From NCBI GenBank assembly GCA_038231495.1, contig JBBRLG010000333.1, positions 1 to 8,397 on the forward strand: a DNA stretch of 8,397 nucleotides. The letters run 5' to 3'. The DNA is from JBBRLG01 sp038231495 (GTDB taxonomy: Bacteria > Planctomycetota > Planctomycetia > Gemmatales > Gemmataceae). This document shows, in pieces, positions 1-4,876 of the stretch; position 1 is the first letter of the stretch; every line of letters starts with the position of its first letter. A program made the position numbers and the translations under genes. The notes below the pieces were generated by a model, which had not been told where the DNA came from, ran no database searches, and saw only the letters and a program-made list of their open reading frames with translations.

Positions 1-1
1 C

Positions 2-118
2 GACGACCTGGTGGCGGCATTCGTCGCCGGGGTCAGCCGAGTCAACGGTCGGAAGGATAAGATGGGGTTTGTGTTTAACCATGATGACCTCCACCCCAAG
101 AAGCGGAAAGCTGGGTAA
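2..118 (+). CDS. 3' end of an unrecognised gene (partial)
   Basis: An open frame enters from the left edge and runs 38 codons to a TAA at 116-118. The visible C-terminus begins DDLVAAFVAGVSRVNGRKDK and continues through a GFVFNHDDLHP stretch to a basic tail rich in Lys and Arg. I do not recognise the family. The composition (hydrophobic helix-like start, then a charged tail) looks like real coding sequence, but only about 38 residues are available. An IS-element remnant lies about 360 bases downstream, so a transposase C-terminus is possible, but nothing in the residues establishes that. There is no clear terminator after the stop. Confidence 0.5.
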   Translation, partial: DDLVAAFVAGVSRVNGRKDKMGFVFNHDDLHPKKRKAG

Positions 119-476
119 TTCTTTCTGCACACCTACTTAGCAGATACCGGCGGGTCGGGAACAGGCGGGAAGGTCGCGGGCAGAGTATGTAAGTGAGTGT
201 AGCCGCTCCGGGCGGGAAATGCGACTCCTTTTTTGGATAAGCGACGATTGGGGTGTGGCGAATCTTTCGGGACCGTGGGCTGGTCGCCGGGGGAATCGTC
301 CGCCACGCCGCTCAAGCCAATCGTTGTCCAACCGCGACGCCGCGCGACGACGACCGGGCCGGTCCGACCCACCCACGCCGATCTCCACCTATGGCGTGGG
401 TCCAACCGCTCTGGCGCAAACGCTATCCGCAAGACAGCCGTAAACCATTTTTCAGTATGCTCTTACGCATCACCAA
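119..476. other. Gene-free stretch of about 360 bases
   Basis: I see no convincing gene here on either strand. The open frames present are Arg/Pro-rich, overlap each other in several frames and have no ribosome binding site or recognisable motif. The only structure I note is a small hairpin with 9-bp arms, ACCCACGCC at 371-379 and GGCGTGGGT at 393-401, and a 13-base loop. It is not followed by a T-run. The stretch ends at the left terminus of the IS66-like remnant. Confidence 0.6.
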
Positions 477-493
477 CGTAACTTCTCAATAAC
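477..493 (+). repeat. Left terminal inverted repeat of the IS66-like remnant
   Basis: CGTAACTTCTCAATAAC is perfectly complementary to 962-978. The first mismatch is at base 18 (T494 against G961). Confidence 0.85.
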
Positions 494-977
494 TCTTCCT
501 TTCGATGGGTCCAAGCGCATGGCAGCACGCCGGACCCGCGTGCCGATCGTGGCTGTGTTTAATGACGCTGCCGATTTCCTGCCGTTGTTCCCGCAGCAAG
601 GGTTGCGTGACGTGGCACGGGTGCTACGGATGGAGGAGGTAGGCGATCCGTTCGGGGCCAAAGTGTTGACCTTCCAAGACATCGGCCGGCAACGGTGCCA
701 GCACGGTGCGGCCCTCCGGGAGTTCGCGTTGGCTGGGAGCGCTTTTAGGCCGCGGCTTTTGGCCCTTGCGCATGGCAATCTCGTCGCGCAGTTGCTGTAC
801 GGTCTCGTCGCGTTGCTGGAGGCGTTACTGCGGGGCAGCGCGGATGGCCAGGAGCGCCTCGACGAGCAGCGTCCGTTCGCGATCAGGAATGACCGGTAGA
901 TCGAACTTCCTGCTTGCCAGGAGAGGGAAGCCGCGTTCGATCAGCTGCGCTAGTTTTACGGGTTATTGAGAAGTTAC
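478..977 (-). mobile_element. IS66-like insertion sequence remnant, internally deleted, both ends kept
   Basis: A 500-bp element bounded by matching inverted ends: GTAACTTCTCAATAAC at 478-493 and its exact reverse complement at 962-977. The match extends one base outwards (C477/G978), giving 17 bp in total. Ends beginning GTAA are typical of the IS66 family, which usually makes 8-bp target duplications. The 8-base flanks here, tcaccaac (470-477) and gcaccacc (978-985), agree at 6 of 8 positions, which fits a decayed duplication but is not proof. The interior carries only a decayed N-terminal part of an IS66-type transposase on the minus strand. A full IS66-family element is normally over 2 kb, so most of the interior is missing. 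With both ends intact it could have been mobilised in trans, like a MITE. Confidence 0.78.
486..962 (-). pseudogene. Decayed IS66-family transposase fragment (TnpC-like N-terminal part)
   Basis: One minus-strand frame gives IS66 transposase-like protein interrupted by a TAA at 827-825 and a TAG at 626-624. Before the first stop it reads VIPDRERTLLVEALLAIRA. Between the stops lie a coiled-coil-like stretch RLQQRDETVQQLRDEIAM, the family-typical basic segment GQKPRPKSAPS, and then LPADVLEGQHFGPERIAYLL. After the second stop come HPCHVTQPLLREQRQEIG and an unrelated tail ending at a TGA inside the left terminal repeat. In intact relatives these segments belong to the leucine-zipper N-terminus and the start of the central domain. 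The catalytic DDE domain is absent, and there is no in-frame ATG or GTG start at the upstream end. The gene is non-functional. Confidence 0.75.
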
Positions 978-978
978 G
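962..978 (-). repeat. Right terminal inverted repeat of the IS66-like remnant
   Basis: GTTATTGAGAAGTTACG is the exact reverse complement of 477-493 and marks the transposase 5' side of the element. Confidence 0.85.
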
Positions 979-1054
979 CACCACCGACGCCCGATCGACC
1001 CGCGCCAATCTCGACCCTGGCCACGAAAAAGGCCGACCCTTGCCGCCCCCGATT

Positions 1055-1098
1055 GCCGCTTGCGGCGTTGCGGTCTTACCTGCAACGCCGCAAGCGGC
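1055..1098 (-). terminator. 17-bp perfect stem-loop at the endonuclease V stop codon
   Basis: GCCGCTTGCGGCGTTGC (1055-1071) and GCAACGCCGCAAGCGGC (1082-1098) are exact reverse complements around a 10-base loop. The stem begins at the last base of the nfi TAG stop, read on the minus strand. Placement and strength suggest transcription termination or mRNA 3' end protection for the ltaE-nfi transcript. No T-run follows the stem directly. The nearest is TTTTT, about 26 bases further on (1029-1025, minus strand). The 12-base core GCCGCTTGCGGC also occurs at 4829-4840, so this may instead be a dispersed palindromic repeat that landed here. Confidence 0.45.
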
Positions 1099-1784
1099 TA
1101 ATCAACCGCAACCTCCCCCCGCCGCAATTCGTTCACGAACAGGTGCGCGAGTCGGGTCGGTTCGGGCAGGCGGTACTTGCGCGTCGTCGCCAACACCCAA
1201 CGGACGGCGCTGTCGATGTCGATGAGGTGGCCCGGCGAAATGAACAGCGGCTTGACGCCGGTCTTGGTGCGTACCACTTTGCCGATGACCTCGTCGCGGT
1301 CGATCAACGGCGTCGCGGAACCGGCCTCGCGCCCCGGTTCGTCGAACTTCCCCACCAGCCGCGTCTTGGCGCAACCGACGAACGGCACACCGACCCACAG
1401 GCCGAGGTGGCTGGCGATGCCGAGGCGGCGCGGGTGCGCATAGCCCTGGCCGTCGTACAACACCACGTCCGGCGTGTGTTCCAACTTGGCGAACGCTTGC
1501 AGCAGAATCGGCGCTTCCCGAAAGGTGAGCAAACCCGGCACATACGGAAACGTCATTTCGCCCACGACGCCCTTGCGCTCCACGACGGTCAGATCGTCCG
1601 CGCGGAGAACGACCACGCCGGCGTACAGGGTCGAGGAGAAGCGGTTGTAGGAGCAATCCGCCCCGGCGACGAGGGTACACGCCGTCACCGCCACGTCCGT
1701 ACGCACGCGGCCGGCAAGCTCGCGTTGCAGGGCGACGGCTTCCTTGGGCGTCACGTCCCAGGAGTGCAGTTTGGGAAACTTCAT
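1098..1784 (-). CDS. nfi: Endonuclease V (deoxyinosine 3' endonuclease)
   Basis: A 228-residue protein, normal length for the family. Endonuclease V nicks DNA at the second phosphodiester bond 3' of deoxyinosine and so starts repair of deaminated adenine in the cytoplasm. The Mg-binding and catalytic set is all visible: D43 in VAGADCSY, E90 in YVPGLLTFRE, D111 and H117 in YDGQGYAHPRRLG, K140 in GCAKTRL and H186 in FISPGHLID. The YVPG and SHLGL segments that shape the lesion wedge and pocket are also present. The ATG overlaps the ltaE stop by four bases (ATGA, 1784-1781). The Shine-Dalgarno in front is weak (GGTGG), so translation is probably coupled to ltaE. A stem-loop sits at the stop codon. 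Family assignment is very secure; activity is inferred. Confidence 0.96.
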   Translation of the reverse strand: MKFPKLHSWDVTPKEAVALQRELAGRVRTDVAVTACTLVAGADCSYNRFSSTLYAGVVVLRADDLTVVERKGVVGEMTFPYVPGLLTFREAPILLQAFAKLEHTPDVVLYDGQGYAHPRRLGIASHLGLWVGVPFVGCAKTRLVGKFDEPGREAGSATPLIDRDEVIGKVVRTKTGVKPLFISPGHLIDIDSAVRWVLATTRKYRLPEPTRLAHLFVNELRRGEVAVD

Positions 1785-2836
1785 GCCACCGGTGCCAGTT
1801 TGGGCACGGCCTTACGCACCACGTCCGCGGCGCGCTCTGCCTGGGCCGCCGACACGTCCAGATGGGTGACGACGCGGACGGCCTGCGCGGCGAAGGCGAT
1901 GACGAGTACGCCGCGGGCTTTGAGGGCGTCGGCCACCTCCTGCGCGGTGCCCAGTTCCGGATCGACCTGGAAGATGACGATGTTGGTATCGACCTCCGGC
2001 GGCGTGAGGCGCAGGCCCGGCGTGTCGGCGACGGCCTGGGCGATAACCCGTGCGTTGCGGTGGTCGTCGGCCAGGCGGTTGACGTGATGGTCCAGGGCGT
2101 ACTGCGCCGCCGCCGCCAGGACGCCGGCCTGGCGCATGCCGCCGCCGAACAATTTGCGGACGCGCCGCGCCTTGGCGATGAACTCGCGCGGCCCCGCCAG
2201 TGCCGAACCGACCGGCGCGCCCAAACCTTTGCTGAAGCACACCGACACCGAATCGCACAGGTTCGCCCACGTTTTCGCCGGCGTGCCGGTGGCGACGACG
2301 GCGTTCCAAAGGCGAGCGCCGTCGAGGTGCAGGACCAGGTCGTTCTGGTGCGTCCAGGCGCTGATCGCCTGGATTTTTTCGAGCGGGTAGACCTTGCCGC
2401 CGCCGCGGTTGTGCGTATTTTCCAGGCAAACGATGCGCGTCCGCACCAGGTGGTCGTTCTTGCCGCGAATCTTGCCGTCGAGTTGGCTGACGTCGAGGAC
2501 GCCGTAATCGCCGTCAATCGTCCGGCACATGACGGCACTCAAGACCGCGGGGCCGCCGGCCTCGTAGTTGTAGATGTGGCAGTTGCTATCGCAGAGCAGT
2601 TCGTCGCCGGGCTGCGTGTGGGCCTTGATGCAAATTTGGTTCGACATGGTGCCCGACGGCACGAACAGGGCGGCCTCTTTGCCGAGCAGCGACGCGACTT
2701 TCTCTTCGAGGCGGTTCACCGTGGGGTCTTCGTGGAATACGTCGTCGCCCAGTTCGGCGGCCAGCATGGCCGCGCGCATGGCCGCAGTCGGCCGCGTCAC
2801 GGTGTCGCTGCGCAGGTCAATCATGGCGTCCGGCAT
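1781..2836 (-). CDS. ltaE: Low-specificity L-threonine aldolase
   Basis: A 351-residue PLP enzyme of fold type I, the usual length for the family. It splits L-threonine or L-allo-threonine into glycine and acetaldehyde in the cytoplasm. The N-terminal signature IDLRSDTVTRPT is at residues 6-17, the phosphate-binding SGTMSN at 61-66, the ring-stacking His at 87 in NCHIYNYE, and LHLDGARLWNA with the PLP-nitrogen Asp at 172. The Schiff-base lysine is K203 in CFSKGLGAPVGS, and GGGMRQ with substrate-binding R235 follows. The start at 2836 is supported by AAGGAA at 2848-2843, six bases upstream. The internal ATG four codons later lacks such a site. The gene lies 57 bases after the secreted-protein gene and overlaps nfi by four bases, so an operon is likely. 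Relatives in the aldolase family vary in stereospecificity, which the sequence does not settle. Confidence 0.95.
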   Translation of the reverse strand: MPDAMIDLRSDTVTRPTAAMRAAMLAAELGDDVFHEDPTVNRLEEKVASLLGKEAALFVPSGTMSNQICIKAHTQPGDELLCDSNCHIYNYEAGGPAVLSAVMCRTIDGDYGVLDVSQLDGKIRGKNDHLVRTRIVCLENTHNRGGGKVYPLEKIQAISAWTHQNDLVLHLDGARLWNAVVATGTPAKTWANLCDSVSVCFSKGLGAPVGSALAGPREFIAKARRVRKLFGGGMRQAGVLAAAAQYALDHHVNRLADDHRNARVIAQAVADTPGLRLTPPEVDTNIVIFQVDPELGTAQEVADALKARGVLVIAFAAQAVRVVTHLDVSAAQAERAADVVRKAVPKLAPVA

Positions 2837-2893
2837 GAGCGGTTCCTTGTCGTTTGTTTGGTCGGGTCTTGGCCGTCGTTCGGGGGCGGTCGG

Positions 2894-3361
2894 TCACTCC
2901 GGCTTGTCGCCGTTCTGCACGTACCAACGGTCGCCCACTTTTATGAAGCTCACGGCGCGGCCCTTCACGTCTTTGAGCGACACCGACACCGGCGATTCCA
3001 TGCTCGTCCAGTCGCCCTCTTTGAGGTAGCGTTCCAGTAGCTTGACGGCACCGGGGTCGAGCTTGATGCGCGTGTCGTTTACCTGCTCCTCAAACTTGCC
3101 GCCGAAGGTGCGTTTGACGCGGTCGTCGATGAACGCCGGCTCGGCCAGCTGGGCGACGACGTAATCGATGCGCTTGTTTTCGACGGCTTTCAGCACCGCG
3201 GCCAGCGCGTCCTTGGGCGTGCCCTGCGGATAGGTCTTCAGATCGACTTCGACGCCGTAGCGCCTGGTGTCGTCCTTGGCCGGGTCCGCGGCGACCAGGC
3301 CGCACATACAAAGGGTGCCGAGAAAAACAGGCAACAACATTCGCATCGACCGAACCCCCAT
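2894..3361 (-). CDS. Small secreted protein of unknown function
   Basis: A 155-residue protein I do not recognise. Residues 6-25 form a signal peptide: basic start (RSMRM), hydrophobic core LLPVFLGTLCMCGLV, and a probable signal peptidase I site after VAA at 23-25, just before DPAKDD. The two cysteines do not fit a lipobox. The mature part is about 130 residues, charged and soluble, with predicted helices around TPKDALAAVLKAVENKRIDY and GAVKLLERYLKEGDW. It ends in a beta-like stretch SFIKVGDRWYVQNG. That layout resembles small NTF2/DUF4878-like periplasmic domains, but this is only a shape-based guess. The start is uncertain. ATG at 3361 has no clear Shine-Dalgarno; the second ATG at 3346 follows a GGGGG run and gives a more typical signal peptide. 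It is the first gene of the minus-strand cluster with ltaE and nfi. Confidence 0.72.
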   Translation of the reverse strand: MGVRSMRMLLPVFLGTLCMCGLVAADPAKDDTRRYGVEVDLKTYPQGTPKDALAAVLKAVENKRIDYVVAQLAEPAFIDDRVKRTFGGKFEEQVNDTRIKLDPGAVKLLERYLKEGDWTSMESPVSVSLKDVKGRAVSFIKVGDRWYVQNGDKPE

Positions 3362-3390
3362 GTGGAAAACGCCCCGGGTTCATGTTCACT

Positions 3391-3511
3391 GGTAACTTTT
3401 CCCCCCCTTACGAAGGGGGGGTAGGGGGGGTAAGTACAGTTGCTTTTGTCAGCCATGGCGGCCATTCACCCCCCTACCCCCCCTTCGTAAGGGGGGATGT
3501 AAACGGTTACC
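3391..3511 (+). repeat. Long palindromic element, copy 1 (upstream of aroC)
   Basis: A 121-bp element ending in GGTAAC (3391-3396) and GGTTACC (3505-3511). Its core is a perfect 28-bp inverted repeat, 3402-3429 against 3469-3496, made of C6, TTACGAA, G7, TA and G6, with a 39-base loop. Each arm also folds on itself (C-run, TTACGAA, G-run), so it can form either one long hairpin or two short ones. The loop shares TAAGnACnGTTG and, 23 bases after the start of that motif, CATGGCG with copy 2 at 6982-7108. Spurious reading frames through it give PPYEGGVGG and PPYPPFVRG peptides. It lies in the divergent gap between the secreted-protein gene and aroC, ending 72 bases before the aroC ATG. Such G/C-tract palindromes are often dispersed REP-like repeats; a regulatory role here is inference. 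Confidence 0.88.
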
Positions 3512-3568
3512 ACCTCGGTTCCTTCCTACGTTGTATGCGGGGAACGTGCGGCGGGCAGCGCGGCGACT

Positions 3569-3577
3569 TGCTAGAAT
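3569..3577 (+). promoter_or_regulatory. Extended -10 promoter of aroC
   Basis: TTGCTAGAAT contains TGCTAGAAT, an extended -10 element (TGn then TAGAAT at 3572-3577, five of six matching TATAAT). No -35-like hexamer sits at normal spacing, which is tolerated for extended -10 promoters. The aroC ATG starts seven bases after the hexamer, about where transcription would begin. If this promoter is used, the message would be leaderless or nearly so. Confidence 0.45.
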
Positions 3578-3583
3578 GTCCGA

Positions 3584-4693
3584 ATGCCAGGCAACTCCTT
3601 CGGCGAACTGTTTCGCATCACCACGGCCGGCGTCAGTCACGGCCCCGGCTACCTCGTCATCATCGACGGCTGCCCGCCCGGCCTGCCGTTAGGCGTCGAG
3701 GACCTCCTGCCCGACCTGCGCCGCCGCCGGCCCGGCCAGTCCAAAATTGTCACGCAGCGCCAGGAGGACGACGCCCCGCAAATCTGGTCCGGCGTCTTTG
3801 AAGGCGTGACCGACGGCACCTCCATCGGCATCCTCTTTCAAAACGCCGACCAGCGCAGCGGCGACTATGCCGACATCAAGGACAAGTACCGCCCCGGCCA
3901 CGCCGATTTCACGTTCGACGCGAAATACGGCCGGCGCGACTACCGCGGCGGCGGTCGCTCCAGCGCGCGCGAGACCGTGTGCCGAGTCGCCGCCGGCGCG
4001 GTCGCGAAAAAGTTGCTCGCGACGCAGGGCGTGCGCGTCCTCGGTTATGTCAAACAAGTGGGTGCCGTTGTTGCGGAGATTGCCGACCCGACCGCGGTAA
4101 CGCTCGAACAGGTGGAAGCAACGCCGGTCCGCTGCCCACATCCTGAGACGGCGGCGCGGATGATCGCGTTAATCGAGGAAGTACGCAAGGACCAGGATTC
4201 AATCGGCGGCGTGTGTGAATTGGTGGCGGCCGGAGTGCCGGCGGGCTGGGGCGAACCGGTCTTCGACAAGCTCAAGGCAGACCTGGCGAAAGCACTCTTG
4301 TCGTTACCCGCCGTGATGGCGTTCGAGTACGGCGCCGGCTTCGGCGTGGCGACGGCGCGCGGCAGCGCGAACAACGACGTGTTTATTTCCAAGCCCGAGC
4401 AACCGCTGCACATCGGCACCGCGACGAACCGGCATGGCGGCATGTTGGGCGGCATCAGCAGCGGCGAGCCGATTGTCTGCCGGGTGGCCGTCAAGCCGAC
4501 GAGCAGCCTGTCCCGCCCGCAGCCGACCGTGAACCGCGCAGGCGAACCGACCGAGATCCGCACGCGCGGCCGTCATGACCCGTGCCTGTTGCCACGCTTC
4601 GTACCGATGGGCGAGGCGATGATGGCCCTGGTTTTGGTCGATCACTGGCTACGCTGGCGCGCCCAATGCGACGGGCTGAGAGCTGACGGCTGA
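3584..4693 (+). CDS. aroC: Chorismate synthase
   Basis: A 369-residue protein, normal length. It removes phosphate from 5-enolpyruvylshikimate-3-phosphate to give chorismate, the last shared step to Phe, Tyr, Trp, folate and quinones, using reduced FMN. Visible motifs in order: SFGELFRITTAG and SHGPG with catalytic H19; DGCPPGLPL at 28-36; RRRPGQSK; KYRPGHADFTFDAKYG with the second conserved His at 106; RGGGRSSARE at 121-130; AVKPTSS; RGRHDPC at 328-334; and PRFVPMGEAMMALVLVDHWL. The usual GESHG motif reads GVSHG here (V17, codon GTC). No Shine-Dalgarno precedes the ATG, and an extended -10 lies seven bases upstream. The final codons (residues after QCDG) and the TGA come from a repeat arm shared with the end of the converging permease gene. 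Identification is secure. Confidence 0.97.
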   Translation: MPGNSFGELFRITTAGVSHGPGYLVIIDGCPPGLPLGVEDLLPDLRRRRPGQSKIVTQRQEDDAPQIWSGVFEGVTDGTSIGILFQNADQRSGDYADIKDKYRPGHADFTFDAKYGRRDYRGGGRSSARETVCRVAAGAVAKKLLATQGVRVLGYVKQVGAVVAEIADPTAVTLEQVEATPVRCPHPETAARMIALIEEVRKDQDSIGGVCELVAAGVPAGWGEPVFDKLKADLAKALLSLPAVMAFEYGAGFGVATARGSANNDVFISKPEQPLHIGTATNRHGGMLGGISSGEPIVCRVAVKPTSSLSRPQPTVNRAGEPTEIRTRGRHDPCLLPRFVPMGEAMMALVLVDHWLRWRAQCDGLRADG

Positions 4694-4739
4694 AAGCTGG
4701 TATACTCAACGCGGTCCAATTTGACGCAAACGCCCGTAA

Positions 4740-4799
4740 CCACAAGCGGCCCGCTTGTGGGTGACCGTCTTGTCGTAGCCACAAGCGGCCCGCTTGTGG
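4740..4799. repeat. Two tandem copies of a 21-base palindrome
   Basis: CCACAAGCGG, C, CCGCTTGTGG occurs identically at 4740-4760 and 4779-4799. Each has perfect 10-bp arms about a single central base, and they are separated by 18 bases. They lie between the converging aroC and permease genes. Each could form a tight hairpin on either strand, which suits bidirectional termination, but no T-run follows either copy. Confidence 0.85.
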
Positions 4800-4828
4800 G
4801 CTGAACCCGCGCAGAAGCCAGCAAGCGA

Positions 4829-4862
4829 GCCGCTTGCGGCTACGGGCCGCTTGTGGCTACGG
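4829..4862. repeat. Tandem 17-base direct repeat related to the neighbouring palindromes
   Basis: GCCGCTTGCGGCTACGG (4829-4845) and GCCGCTTGTGGCTACGG (4846-4862) lie back to back with one mismatch. The second is the inverted form of the unit at 4775-4791: GTAGCCACAAGCGGCCC there is the exact reverse complement of 4844-4860, a 17-bp long-range stem. A further small hairpin, GCAAGCG (4821-4827) with CGCTTGC (4831-4837), overlaps the first copy. The 12-base core GCCGCTTGCGGC is also found in the stem-loop after nfi at 1055. Confidence 0.8.
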
Positions 4863-4876
4863 CCGTCAGCCCTCAG

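Noticed and set aside
371..401. Hairpin with 9-bp arms as an intrinsic terminator or tRNA-like structure
   Set aside because: No T-run, no adjacent gene end, and no tRNA arm or anticodon pattern.
133..492. Several overlapping open frames of 74-99 codons on both strands
   Set aside because: Arg/Pro/Ser-rich, no ribosome sites, no motifs, and mutually overlapping in GC-rich DNA. They are composition artefacts.
470..778. A 102-codon minus-strand frame inside the IS remnant as a gene
   Set aside because: It is out of frame with the transposase-like protein, and its residues match nothing. The true relic frame is the interrupted one.
966..3040. Long plus-strand open frames (up to 392 codons) opposite nfi and ltaE
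   Set aside because: They lie antisense to two clearly identified enzymes with intact active sites. High GC keeps antisense frames open.
3382..3801. Plus-strand frame encoding SPPYEGGVGG and PPYPPFVRGD
   Set aside because: The peptide is a translation of the palindromic element and then of aroC out of frame. The same peptide type appears at copy 2.
4740..4862. CRISPR-like array from repeated 17-21-base units
   Set aside because: Units are palindromic, unevenly spaced, in both orientations and too few. There are no cas genes nearby.
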